Origin: Selaginella moellendorffii
Taxonomy: Eukaryota; Streptophyta; Lycopodiopsida; Selaginellales; Selaginellaceae
DNA: 64,000 nucleotides
Direction: 5' to 3'
Assembly (NCBI RefSeq): GCF_000143415.4
Contig: NW_003314289.1
Location: 1,704,790 to 1,768,789 of the forward strand
A program made the position numbers and the translations under genes. Shown here in pieces: positions 44,486 to 55,389 of the stretch. Every line of letters starts with the position of its first letter. Position 1 is the stretch's first letter. The notes beneath the pieces are model-generated. The model had not been told where the DNA came from and made no database searches. It was given only the letters and a program-made list of their open reading frames with translations.

Positions 44486-45080
44486 TCTGTCTCTCTGCAG
44501 TTGCAATCATGCAACGCTTTTTTGAGTGCCAAGAGGCCTGCCTGTTGACCAGTTTGACTCCAAGGAAGATCTGATGAACACATTGCTTACATTGTGTTTC
44601 AGAGCAGTTTGCTCTTGCATTCCGTTCAGATGGGAGCTTGACTGGTTTTTAGTTATCTAGCACCACAATCTGTTACCGTCTTTAACAACAGACTGTGCAT
44701 CGACGGCAGGTTCACGCTCTTCATGCCCCCTTCAGCTGCTGAAACAACAGTTCTTTTGTGTCACTCACTAAGATTTTAGTTTTGGCTTTTGAAGCTTTCG
44801 TTTTGCTTTTACACGGGTAAGAGTATGTGCCTTTTCTGCCAAGCACCTCGGTCTGCAAGACACAGTGGGTATCAGCCCGGACTGTAATCCCGACAACCGA
44901 GCCTCTCCAAATAATAAGAAGTTAAAAGGTACATACCTAAGTTCTTGCAGCTTTTAAACTGCCGGCTGGAGATGCAGTATTAGATGAGCTCTATTTGTTG
45001 GCTACAAGGATGCTGCAGTGTGGGAAAATACAAATCCTTTGATCAATTTTAAAGGCAAGGCAGCAGCTGCTCCAGTTTGA
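44486..45080 (+). pseudogene. PNPLA pseudogene exons 4-7, copy B
   Basis: A copy of 32586-33194. The exon 4 part starts at 44501 and differs from the parent by about 12 percent by eye. The catalytic DGG is DGR, acceptor and donor sites are lost, and there are deletions near 44920 and 44990. Exons 1-3 are absent. Divergence falls to about 3 percent near the end. Confidence 0.85.
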
Positions 45081-45377
45081 AGATGCAACAAACGATTGCT
45101 GTATCATACTAGAGGCATTCATGCGAAGGCAAGAAAGGAAATATAGAGATTCTTTGGGACACCATTCTCTAGAGACTAGCATTTGTACACAAAAAGTTCC
45201 TTGTTCTACATGGTTGTGAAAAGAATCAAACGTTGTCAAAAGAAACAAACAAGAAACTACGTGTGAAGCTTCATGGTCAGTTGTGTGACTTTGTCAATCG
45301 CGTTCTATTTTCCCAGCCCACGTTTGAGAATTTTCCAGTCAAGCGCGTAGGTACCGGGAAGGCGGGCGGCTTCCTGG

Positions 45378-45384
45378 TATAAAA
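45378..45384 (+). promoter_or_regulatory. TATA box, synthase copy B
   Basis: TATAAAA, 106 bp before the start codon, as in copy A. Confidence 0.75.
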
Positions 45385-45483
45385 GCCCAACCAGGGAAAC
45401 CCAGACAATTCATCGATCCCAGTCTGCAATCTTCCATCCTCTAGCCTGAAATTTGAGATTTTCTCTTTTTCTTCATAACACCC

Positions 45484-47049
45484 ATGGCAAGTTCATATCC
45501 AAAGGACAAGATTGCATTCCTGTACATCCACAGAGAGAGTGGTGAGATTGGCTTCGTCTCACAATCTGCGTCCAGGCATGTCCCAGTACTAGCAGCAAAG
45601 TGTGATTTCTTGTTCTCCTCCATGGTCGCGAGTGACAAGGCGGAAGATTTAGAGGCGGCTAAGCAGGCCACACGCTCAGTTGCTCCAGAGATGAACAAGT
45701 ACACCATTTCCATGCTTGGAGCAGCAGCTGACCAGGAGTGGACAGCCACCGTCTACGAGAGATACATTGGGAACGGGTTCGAGGGCGTGGTTTTCATCCA
45801 GGATCCCAATCTCCAGGAGGAGGACGGCGAGAGCATGAGCTATCTGGCCTCTCTGCTGCTGGACAACGGCGTCATGACCAGAGATTGCCTTCTGGAGCCC
45901 TCCAGCTCGCACACACCTCAAGAGGTGGACGACATCACCTCCCAAGTTGTGGACATCATCGAGAAGAATTACATCCACTTCCCAAAGCACGACCAGTGGT
46001 TCACAAGTGGGGGCAAGCAGAGGTTTGCGGACAAGGTGAGGTACCACGTCGCAAGAAACATTCCACTCGAGTTCGTCTTGCCCGCATTTCCAGTCAAGTC
46101 GTGCAATCCCGACAAGACTCTGGGAAAGTGCCCGGACAAGGCCGAGGAGCTGGCCATCCATTCCATGAAGATTGTTGCGGATCTCATCAAGGCCGTGTAT
46201 GCTCCAGGCGTGCACTACAACGTCGCCTCGGATGGCCATGTCTTCTCTGATCTCGTCGGCTCGGACGACGCTGCTGTGGATTCTTACGGCGAGATGTTTT
46301 GGGAGATGGCACACAATCTGTATCCCGGCCTTGTCAATTTCTTTCGCCTGGATGAGTTTCTGCTGGACAACCACAGTGACAAAGACATTGCAAAGCTTAT
46401 CTCCAACACCACCGTGGAGCATCCCGTTGCGACTGAGCTCACCGCCAATGCAGAGAATGCCAGGCGAGCTCTCATGTGCTTGTTTGGATGTGACGAGTCA
46501 ACCGTCACCAAGGAGATCAAGGAGGACCCGGAGACACGCAATCTATATCGTGGCTTCTCCAGGTTCATGCTCGAGGACTTGTACGAACACAAGAGCTGCA
46601 AGAATCTCCCGTCAAAGTCGGCCAAGAAGAAGCTGTGCAGCCAGGTTGCCTTCCTCATGATCCTCAGGAACCGTGCATACTCGGCCATGGTGGAGTGGCT
46701 CTTCCCTTTGCAGCTGCGCATTTCCATCCACCCGCATCCAAACAGAGGTCCCAAGTATGGCATCAACATCATCCATTCCTCTCTAGTGGCAGCGCAGCGT
46801 TCTTCCGAGGAGAAGAACTTCCACATCCCAACACCATGGCACAACGCGGTGGTGGAGCTGGCAGATGGCAAGTTCATGCTGCTGCACTCCAAAGTCATCC
46901 GAGGTTCGAGTATGCAGGCCACAGAAATGGCCTGTGAGCAGCTCGAGTTGAGTCAACAGTTGGTTCTCAAGCGTCAAGGCTACAGAATGACGCTGGTGAC
47001 ATATCCAGACGGCAGACCCAGCCACTACAGGCAGGTCAGTGTCTGCTAA
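45484..47049 (+). CDS. DIT1/PvcA-family isocyanide synthase homologue, copy B
   Basis: 521 codons, single exon, open throughout. The protein equals copy A except for Gly instead of Ser at residue 115. It equals copy C completely. The only silent difference from A and C that I noticed is GCG for GCT at codon 58. Promoter, TATA box, leader and about 1.5 kb of 3' flank are also kept, so the copy could be expressed. It sits among dead retrotransposon pieces, and this probably affects chromatin, but sequence alone cannot show that. Family assignment and motifs are as in copy A. Confidence 0.85.
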   Translation: MASSYPKDKIAFLYIHRESGEIGFVSQSASRHVPVLAAKCDFLFSSMVASDKAEDLEAAKQATRSVAPEMNKYTISMLGAAADQEWTATVYERYIGNGFEGVVFIQDPNLQEEDGESMSYLASLLLDNGVMTRDCLLEPSSSHTPQEVDDITSQVVDIIEKNYIHFPKHDQWFTSGGKQRFADKVRYHVARNIPLEFVLPAFPVKSCNPDKTLGKCPDKAEELAIHSMKIVADLIKAVYAPGVHYNVASDGHVFSDLVGSDDAAVDSYGEMFWEMAHNLYPGLVNFFRLDEFLLDNHSDKDIAKLISNTTVEHPVATELTANAENARRALMCLFGCDESTVTKEIKEDPETRNLYRGFSRFMLEDLYEHKSCKNLPSKSAKKKLCSQVAFLMILRNRAYSAMVEWLFPLQLRISIHPHPNRGPKYGINIIHSSLVAAQRSSEEKNFHIPTPWHNAVVELADGKFMLLHSKVIRGSSMQATEMACEQLELSQQLVLKRQGYRMTLVTYPDGRPSHYRQVSVC

Positions 47050-48566
47050 TATGTGATAGACGGTTTTGATTCTGGGTAAATTCCCTCAGGCCCATTTTTT
47101 TGTAAATTTTAAAAAGAGTAAATACCATTTTCTCTCTCACTTCTTTGTCTCCATCTGGAATTCTAAAAATGAACCGTACAAACAGAAGAAATAGAGAACA
47201 TATTGTTGACTGTATAGTGCTTCCTCTGTTACTACAAATATATGAATACCATTACAGCAGTATAGGGGTCACTACTAACTTTGACAATCTTTTACTTCCG
47301 CTCCTTCTCTGGATCAATGTTGTGAAGAAGAAGCCCTGGATTGAAAATTCCTCAATACTGACACTATTCACCGCCTAAGTTTTACGCTGTGTATATTTCA
47401 GTCCAATTTTGTAAGCGGCTCAAGCTGCACAACACGTTACATGCTTCGCTCCAGCGTAGGCCATCCTGTCTCCAAAAGGACGAGACGTGGTCTTTGGCAA
47501 CTTGAGAACTTTAGGATGTGTTTGACAAGCCTTCTTTTTGAAACAAAGGTTTTTGCAGGACAATGTCATACGTCATCTATAGTCAAGTGGAATTTGTGGT
47601 CAAAGAATGTTTGCTACTTGTTTTGCGTTAAACACGTGTTTTAAGAGCAGGAAAGCAGCAAGAAGCTACCTGTTTTCTTTATGCAAAGTCTCAACCGTCT
47701 GATATATAAAATGTAACTATGGTTCTTGTCAGAATTAGATGGCCTGACTTTCTATGGCAAGTTTGGATTCACATCAGATTCTCTTCTTTTTATGGAGCTT
47801 GCTTCCCTGGTATTTGTTTTCTTCTTTGTTGACTTACATAGTTCAAGTATACATTACCATGGTAAAGGAGTTCCAGCGCAAACTATCAGAGCGAGATATG
47901 TACTGTAGGCCCGTGCTTTGCCACCATTGCCTCCATCATACCAGTGCTTCACCCTTGCATTCAGCTCCATCGTTGTACGACTCAGACCACTCGCTAGCCA
48001 AAATTCGAACGACTGCATACTAGGTAAAGTCATGCCGCTGCCAATGGCTGACCTGTTCATTCTTTTTCTTGGCCGTACATCATGTACCTCCTCATGATTA
48101 ACAATTTTATTCATAAACATTCACATGGTTTTGTTTGTGTGGCTTATATTAAATTACTATGAATATACCTTGAAAGCATACACACCTGGGGGTTGTAACG
48201 TATGGCTGTGCTAAACACCCATGACTGGATTTCCATGGAAATAGCAGACATTTTGTGTCATCAAGATGCCAGGTATGTGAAGCACTCAATGTGGAATCAA
48301 AAGTCAAGTGGGGCTTCCCAGGGACATGAGGAGTGGCCTCGTTTGCATTGAGGACTGGGGACCCCAGTATGCTCGACGTCATGTCACAGACAACACTCTC
48401 AATGCTGTTGGAGAAAAACTTTTGTCCTTCTGCTATGCAGTATAGGAATGTCAGTGGCCTGGACACACACTGGGAGGCTACACTTGTGAGGCATGGATCC
48501 TTGCAAGGCTTACATGGTCTCATACTGTGTGCTGCCTCAGAAACTCTGGATGAGGAGCTCAGCACG
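47050..48566. other. 3' flank of synthase copy B
   Basis: Nearly identical to 35163-36697, apart from a deletion of about 23 bases near 47625 and a 5-base insertion near 48178. No recognised gene; see the minus-strand frame noted for copy A. Confidence 0.5.
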
Positions 48567-48916
48567 GCCTGACTTTCTATGGCAAGTTTGGATTCACATC
48601 AAATTCTCTTCTTTTTATGGAGCTTGCTTCCCTTGTTGACTTACATAGTTCAAGTGTACATGGTAAGGCTTACCATGGTAGGAGTTCCAGTGCAAACTAT
48701 CAGAGTGAGATATGTACTGTAGACCCATGCTTTGACACCATTGCCTCTATCATACCAGTGCTTCACTGTTGCATAGAGGAGATATGTGCTGTATGGCCAA
48801 GAAAAAGAATGCCATTGGCAGTGGCATGACGTTATCTGATATGCCGTTGTTTGAATTTTGGCGAGCGAGTGGTCTGAGTTGTACCATGATTCTTTTTCTT
48901 GGCTGTAGAACATGTA
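48567..48916. repeat. Local direct plus inverted repeat after block B
   Basis: 48567-48777 repeats 47741-47955 directly, joined through a shared ggcct. 48795-48830 and 48853-48886 are inverted copies of about 48028-48080 and 47970-48010. The result is a foldback arrangement with ccaagaaaaagaat and attctttttcttgg arms at 48798 and 48889. It is absent after block A. Confidence 0.75.
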
Positions 48917-48949
48917 TCCAAGCATAACTCACAAACATTCTTCTATTCC

Positions 48950-51590
48950 CTTTTTAAATCCCTTTGATAATTTTTGTGTTGCAATAGTTGATTAGCTCAT
49001 GAAGGAGTATGCTGATCTCTTTGAATTTAGCTTATCATCTAGGGCTAAGATTGCAATATGTTATCCTATTTTAATTAAGGATGCTTATTCAATCAAAAGT
49101 CCTATTTATTATTGATCACTAAAAAAGATCTCAAGGAGATGTTGGAAAAGGGTGTTATTTAAAAGTTGTAGAGTATTTGGGTGTGTGAACATCATCTTGT
49201 AACAAAGTTTAATAAGAGTATTCATTTCTACATTAACTATCGTTCATAAAATGAAGTTTTGATCCCGAATGTGTACCTTCTTACTTACACTACTAATGTC
49301 CTAGATCGTCTGGGGGGAAGTTGATTCACTAAGTTAGATTTTGCCTCTAGGTATTAGTAAGTGTTGATGGTTGAAGAAGATATTTCCAAGACTATTTTTT
49401 GTACATTATTTGGTTTGTACGAATTCTTGGTGATGTCGTTTGGTTTTAACAATGTTCCATCGACTTTTTAATGGATGATGAACAAATTTTTTTGTGATAT
49501 ACCGAAAATGATTGCTGACTTCATCAATGATGTCTTGATTCACTTGGAAGGGATGTAGGAGGAACACATTTATGATGTTCATAAGGTGTTGCAATGATTG
49601 GCCGAGGGAAGTTATTTAAAGTTAAAACAATCAAAGAGCATATTTAGGTCCAAGAACACTATTTATTTTGGGTATTATATTTCTCATGAAAGTTTGCAAG
49701 TTGATTCTAACAAATTTATAGTTATTCTCAAGTTCCCTACTCTAAAATATGTGAATGATGTGGCAATATCTTAGCCATTTCATTGATCATCTTTTTAATC
49801 ATATTGCACTATTGTGAGCATTGTTGAAGTTGTTAACATTATCTTTCATTTGGTCTATGGATCAGGCATTTAGGGATCTCAAAGAGTTGTTGATAACTTT
49901 TTTAGTTTTGGTGTATCCTCATTACACCACTTTATGTATGGATGTTTCTAATATCGATTTTAGAGGTGTGTTGATACAAAAAAGCTTGAGTATACCTGAT
50001 CAATACCATCCCATTACATATATCAATCTTACATTACAACCAATAGAGGTGAATTAATCCACAATAAAGGAGTGTTTAACAGTAATTTAGGGTTTTGAGA
50101 AACTTCATACATATCTGGTTCTCAAACATTATTACAAGTTGATCATGTAGCAATTACTTCATTATTGAAGTGGAAGAACTTGACTAATCATACTGTTTGG
50201 TGGGCATTGAAGTTTTAAATATATAATTTTGATGTTATTCATTGCTTAAGGAGTTTTATAACTGATGCTAATGCCCTTTCTCGAACTCTTCTTCCTTTTT
50301 CACTCTCTTCTTATATTTTTTACAAGCTTGTTATTTCAGCATTTATAGATTTTTTGGATAAGGATTCAATGTTGTTGGCGATTGTTATAATTGATGTTTA
50401 GTGTCCACAAGGTGCAGAGCTAGATTTACCTTCTTTTGACAAGGTTTGTGAGGCTCAAAAGATTGAGCTATGGATCTGAAGGCTTCACAATAGGTTTGAG
50501 AATCTTACATCACTTGCTAATGACTTGCCATGTTTATTTACATTCTCAATATTGTCTTAAAAACTACCTTTTTTATTTTGTAGGGACGGATCTTGATGAT
50601 TATTTATGGCTAGTGGTGCTTTCAATTATTATTCCATACTTTCTCCATGCCTACCATAATTCTCCTATTCTAAATAGGCATATGGAACATCATCGTGTGA
50701 TTGAGAAGATGCACAGATTTTTCTATTAGCTGAAGATGTGATATGATATTATCTTGTATAAACGTAGTTGTATTTGGTGCTAAACTCATAATATTACCCT
50801 TCATGCTACAGAAGAACAATTATAATCAATTGTAGTTTCTTGTCCATTTAAGTTGGTGGCATTTAACTTGATAGAGCCTTTTTTATAGTCAATTGTTGGC
50901 AATAAGTATGTCATTATTACTTCTGACTACCTAACTCACTAGGTAAAAGTTGATGCTTTTGCTAATGGTGTTCCAACTTTACTATCCAAAGTGGATTCTT
51001 TTAGAGATCTCTACTATAGCTTAGATGTGGATCTTGTGGGACACAATGATGGAGGCTTGGGCTAGGCTAGACTTTGGTGTTCCAAGTTCTCTAGATTATG
51101 GTCTTGCACTTATGGATTAGGTATTTCATATTTTAATGTCTTGGTTAAAAATACACCAAACTTTCATGAATGCTTATTATCTATAGTTAAATGGTTTATT
51201 AGAATAATTTATTTGGACCTTTAAAGGGATGATTGTGAAGTACGTGAATTTTCAATATTCGGATTAAAATAGTTATTTGGCATTTCTTTGGTATATATAT
51301 GTTACAAATGTGCAAAGTTCTATTGGTGTTTTACTATATAAACTCCTATATAGTCATGATTCAATACTACTAATAGAGTTGACTTTACCTTTGCAATTGC
51401 TATAAATTATTGATATTAGGTTTTAAGATCAGTATTTGATGAGCATTCTTCCACTAGTTTGAGTATTGATATTAGGTTTTAAGATCAGTATTTGATGAGC
51501 ATTCTTCCACTAGTTTGAGTATTGATATTAGGTTTTAAGATCAGTATTTGATGAACATTCTTCCATTGGTCTGAGTAGAGTCTACAAAAC
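48950..51590 (+). mobile_element. Ty3/gypsy element body on the plus strand (reverse transcriptase to integrase), decayed
   Basis: Same family as 4231-8638, but it retains the reverse transcriptase palm that the first element lost. In order, with stops between: LMKEYADLFEF, the INYRS-type block, RLGGSCFTKLDFASR-like, [29 protein letters not shown] (in the place of the FxDDxLI active site; one catalytic Asp is Asn), RNase H with CMDVSNIDFRGVLIQKS (49820-50060), integrase with HNSPILNRHMEHHRVIEKMH (50640-50730) and a decayed core. No LTR is attached. The right end runs into a 56-bp tandem repeat. Confidence 0.8.
51409..51576. repeat. 56-bp tandem repeat, three units
   Basis: Units start at 51409, 51465 and 51521 with attgatattagg. 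The first two look identical and the third has a few changes. The unit derives from the post-integrase region of the gypsy element (the DQHLMTILPLV segment near 4830). Confidence 0.92.
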
Positions 51591-51595
51591 ACCTA

Positions 51596-51992
51596 TGCAA
51601 ACTCCTGAATTTAGACTTCCTAAGAGGTCACCCAACCCAGTATTATTTAAACCCAAAGACATTTAACCCAAGTATCTCAAGACCTTTAACCAATTGAAAA
51701 AGGGAGTGCATTCTTATTCATGGGCCCTTTCCCTTTATATTTGAACCTCATGAATTGTCTCTCAAGTCATTCTCTTTAGTTACTTATAATCCATCACACT
51801 TCCCTGCAAGTTAACGCCCTTGTGAATAAAAGCTAAGAGCCGTAGCTCTCCCGAGAGCCCCACTCTCTTAACACCCTACCGCTCAAGTCAAGCTCAGTCG
51901 GAGGCAAATTGGACCTGCCAGATGTCAACATATGGTGTGATTCCTCTAAGCAATCAATAGAGTTAAACTCGAGACCTGTTCTAATACCAAAT
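51596..51992 (-). mobile_element. Cassandra-type TRIM: LTR, short internal part, primer binding site
   Basis: On the minus strand an LTR runs from TGTTAAGAG at 51873 to TTTGCA at 51596 (278 bp). Inside it, 51614-51677 aligns with the 3' half of plant 5S rRNA, including close matches to box A and box C (GGGTGACCTC and GGAAGTC). Right of the LTR lies a polypurine-like GAGCGGTAGGG, then about 119 bp of internal sequence, then TTTGGTATTAGAACAGG, close to the initiator-Met tRNA primer site. The second LTR expected beyond 51993 is not recognisable. Such elements encode no protein and depend on others. Confidence 0.7.
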
Positions 51993-53339
51993 TGTAAGCC
52001 ACAAATTTTTCTTTTCTAATTTATTAGCTTATCTTGTTTATTCGACCACCACAGCCTTTGCCTTAGTTAAGTTCCCTTGCCAAGGTTCCTGCTTATTGTA
52101 GTAGCTCCTACTTGGTCCTATTTGGTTTCAACAATTCATTATACAAATAACGAAGAGTTAGCCATCCATCCATGGATTTCTAAATTCTCTCCCAATCCCC
52201 CTCCCTAGGTTAGATTGGACTTAAGGTTTAGCTACATTCCCTGCAAACATAAGCAGCCAAACACACCAAGCCTCCATCCCTTAGTACAACAAGACTTAAT
52301 TATAAGACCTTTTAAATCCTAAGCCTTGGATGCAACACTTACTTTGGGACATCGGGGGAAAACACTATGGTTTAATAGCCTGATATGGGTACCCTTACTC
52401 CCCCACTTCCAGGCCCAAGCCCCTAAAAAGGGTAAGGACTAATGAGCCACAAGGTACTCTATGAGCCGAGAGCATCATAGTCATTTTCCCTTTTGAGAGT
52501 GGGAGTTGTTCCTGAGCACTTCTTTGGGTGGCCTCTCCAGTACCACCCAAGTCCATGCTCACTCCCACCCAAGGCCCCTCAGCCCCAACCTCAACCTCAA
52601 GTCATTTTAGAAGCACTATTGGAAAGTTCTTTCAAGACTATTTCTTAGACCTCACTATCCCTATTATACTTTTGGAACCCCCTATAGCACCCCCCCCAGG
52701 GAAACACATGATTTGGCTTTTCACCCCATGAATTGTATTATTATTTGAACTCGGTCTCGGACCCGATCTCGGACTCAACCTCTAACTTGGACTCTGTTTC
52801 AGACTCGATCTCGAACTCAGTTTCAGACTCGATCTTGGACTCGGTCTCAAACTCAGTATCAGAGTCGGTCTTAGACTCAGTCTCATCCGATAAACTCTTT
52901 ATTATTTTGGTCATGATTTCAGGGATCCTTTAGCCTATAACACATTGAAGATTTGGTTCCTTATAACTCCACTACCCATAGAAGAAGTTCGATGCCCACA
53001 TCAAACTTCTCATTTTTATCCTATGACTTGTTGACCATGTCTCCGGGGGCATCCCCCCACTTAACAGTGTGCCTAAGTTAGCGTCCCTAGCCAAGAGCCC
53101 ATGACAACAAAGTATAGATGTCCTTATACGCCTCACTTCAGCACGCCCTAGTACGGGGTTAGGACTTGAACCCAACCTTGCTTTACTAGAGGGTTGGGAC
53201 TTGAACCCAACTTCCATAAAATATGTCTACAGATTCGACATCTCTGTGGGGAGTCGAGCATAGTTCCCTACTTTTGGTTGACCTAGCTAACCCATGCTCA
53301 TTAGCTTACCTTCAGCGTGCCTTTGGGTCCCAACATATC
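51993..53339. other. Repeat-like sequence, no gene seen
   Basis: Pyrimidine-rich stretches, a minisatellite (52745-52893) and a duplicated acttgaacccaac phrase near 53163 and 53200. No protein family recognised. An 81-codon minus frame (52972-53217) is not convincing. Confidence 0.4.
52745..52893. repeat. Minisatellite, inverse of the Repeat R tail
   Basis: Units such as ctcggtctcggactc are the reverse complement of the GAGTCCGAGACCGAG units at 42550-42955, so this is a Repeat R tail in the opposite orientation. Confidence 0.8.
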
Positions 53340-54714
53340 ACATTGCTCAATTTCTCAAATAGATTCTTTAATTGAATTTTGCATAAGTACATAGAATTCT
53401 ACCTTGCAAAAATTCCTCCACTAAATCTTGTGCATTCACTAGGTTTTCCTCCGGTTCCTATGTTACTTCGCAATGTGGAAATTCTTTCCACTTCACATAG
53501 AACTCCCTCACCTTGCGTCCTTATTACTTGCTCTTACGTGCATTGAGGATGCCTTCAACTTCGTATTCCTTTTTCCCTTAGATAACCTCAGCGAAAGGTT
53601 TTATTTGGTCCTTGCGAAATGGATCCTTAAAGTACAGCTTGAGTAAGTTCATGTGGAACACAAGGTGCATCTTCCCCATCTCCCGAGGAAGTCGAAGGCG
53701 ATAAGCTGCCTTACCAATTCGAGCCTCAATATCATAAGACCCCACGAACCTGTTTAAAGAACTCAAGATCAGTTCATTTCCAAAAATGCATGCATTTTAC
53801 CTTTGGGTCAACTTCTACCTAATCCCACTTGATAACCTTAGGTTCTTGGTATTTAGCCACACTTTATCCCTAGGTTAAAACTCTACATCTAGGTGCTTTT
53901 GATTCACATATTTAATTTACATTTGCTGAGTCCGTTCTAAGGAATCCCTCACTAAATTCTAAATGTTGAGTCTTTCTGCTGTGAACGCCTCCACTACAGG
54001 TAACTCTCCATGATACTCAGCCATATTGAATTTCACAGGACCTTCAATAACTCGCCCATTGATGACTTCTCATGGACTCACCCCAATACTCGAATGTGGT
54101 GAGCTATTATAACACATTTTTGCAAGTCCCAAATGACTTACCCAATCAATTTGGTTTCCAAAGACATACCATCGCAAATAATCCTCCAGCTACCTATTTA
54201 CACTTTCTATTTTTTCATCTATCAAAAAGTGTTAGTGCCATCAAACTTGATTTAATACCCATTACCTGTCTGTGGATGATAAACTATGCTAAATTTCAAC
54301 TTGGTGCGATATTGTTTTAGGAGAGTTCTTTAGAACCTACTAGTGAAGATCTTATCTAGATTTGAGATAATCTCTTTTGGCCTTCTTTGCACTTGAACCA
54401 CTTGTTTAAAGAACAACTTCACCACACTTTCTACATCCACTTCTGTTGTGATGGGTATGCCATTTTCAAAAATCAATCCATCACTACGAATATTGCATCA
54501 AACCTCTCATTTGAGGGGAGTCCTGTGATGAAGTCCATTATAAGATATTTCATAAACGATCTAGAATTATGAGGCTTTGTAATAAGCTCTCACTAGCCTT
54601 AGTCACGGCTTTGACCTACTGACATATTAGACATGTCTTTACATAATCCTAGATATCTTTAGCCATATTTAGCTAGTGATACTTCCTCTTAAGTAAGCCC
54701 ATCGTTTTGGGCAC
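53340..54714 (-). mobile_element. Chromovirus-type gypsy fragment with chromodomain, copy 2
   Basis: The minus strand has the integrase end and post-integrase block (53578-53766: FVGSYDIEARIGKAAYRLRL) and continues without a break across 53512 into a chromodomain: EVEGILNARKSK, then REFYVKWKEFPHCEVT and EENLVNAQDLVEEFLQ with a few stops. Chromodomains at this place define the chromovirus clade and guide insertion into heterochromatin. The counterpart at 39472 lacks the chromodomain. Confidence 0.78.
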
Positions 54715-54967
54715 TCCACCATATCCTGCTCATAGTCTATGGACCAAATGAAAGATGATGTTGACAAGTTCAACAATACTCACAACGGTTTTGTATAATA
54801 AAAAAAATGATCAATGAAACAACTAAGATATTGCATCTTGCCTAAAAAGTGTTGCACATCATTCACACACTTTAGAGTAAGGAACTTAAGAATAACTACA
54901 AATTTTTCAAGATCAACTTGCAAACCTTCATGAGAAATACAGTACCCAAGATAACTAGTTGTGAGAC
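54715..54967 (-). mobile_element. Gypsy reverse transcriptase tail fragment, copy 2
   Basis: Counterpart of 40736-41007 (YLGYCISHEGLQVDLEKF). Confidence 0.75.
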
Positions 54968-55355
54968 ACAAAATCCCTAGGCCCCAAAGTGGAGCTGAAA
55001 GGGCACAACGTGGTAGTGGCCGAAGCGAAAGCTAAATGAGCATAACACGTTTGGACTAAAAGCTCTGACTTGAAAAGGTTGAGAGTTGGAGTGGAACTCC
55101 CAACAAAGTGCTCGAGGAACAAGCACGAGGCGAGCCATGAGTGAGTCTCTAGAAAAGGGGACACAAGAGGACCAAAACATGACACGTGGAAGTGTCTGAG
55201 ATGGAGTCCGAGGTGGAGTCTAAGGTGGAGTCCGAGATGGAGTCCGAGGTGGAGTCCGAGGTGGACCCAAGATGGAGTTCGAGATAGACCCGAGATGGAG
55301 TCTGAGATGGAGTCTGAGATGGACCCAAAATGGAATCCGAGATGGAGTCCGAGAA
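54968..55355. repeat. Repeat R, first example, unit 2
   Basis: Counterpart of 41008-41395, with scattered changes in the 12-bp units. Confidence 0.8.
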
Positions 55356-55389
55356 TTTATATATAAAATTTTGATTTGATTGGTGATCA

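Larger units (their letters stand above)
44489..48570. repeat. Duplicated block, copy B
   Basis: A copy of 32577-36701 placed between gypsy gag scraps (left) and a local repeat (right). Confidence 0.85.
39472..53511. repeat. Large direct duplication, unit 1
   Basis: Unit 1 (39472-53511) and unit 2 (from 53512) align through at least 50040 / 64000. The offset is 14040 before the N run and 13960 after it. The difference of 80 equals the 100 Ns minus about 20 real bases. By eye the left part (to about 44.5 kb) differs at 1-2 percent, while the synthase part and the sequence to its right differ at about 0.1-0.2 percent. Confidence 0.9.

Noticed and set aside
51614-51677. Independent 5S rRNA gene
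   Set aside because: Only the promoter half is present, it is diverged, and it lies inside an LTR-like unit next to a primer site, so it is part of a TRIM element.
53140-53215. Possible tRNA-like segment (ttgaacccaac phrases)
   Set aside because: No cloverleaf can be drawn and the phrase is repeated within 40 bases.
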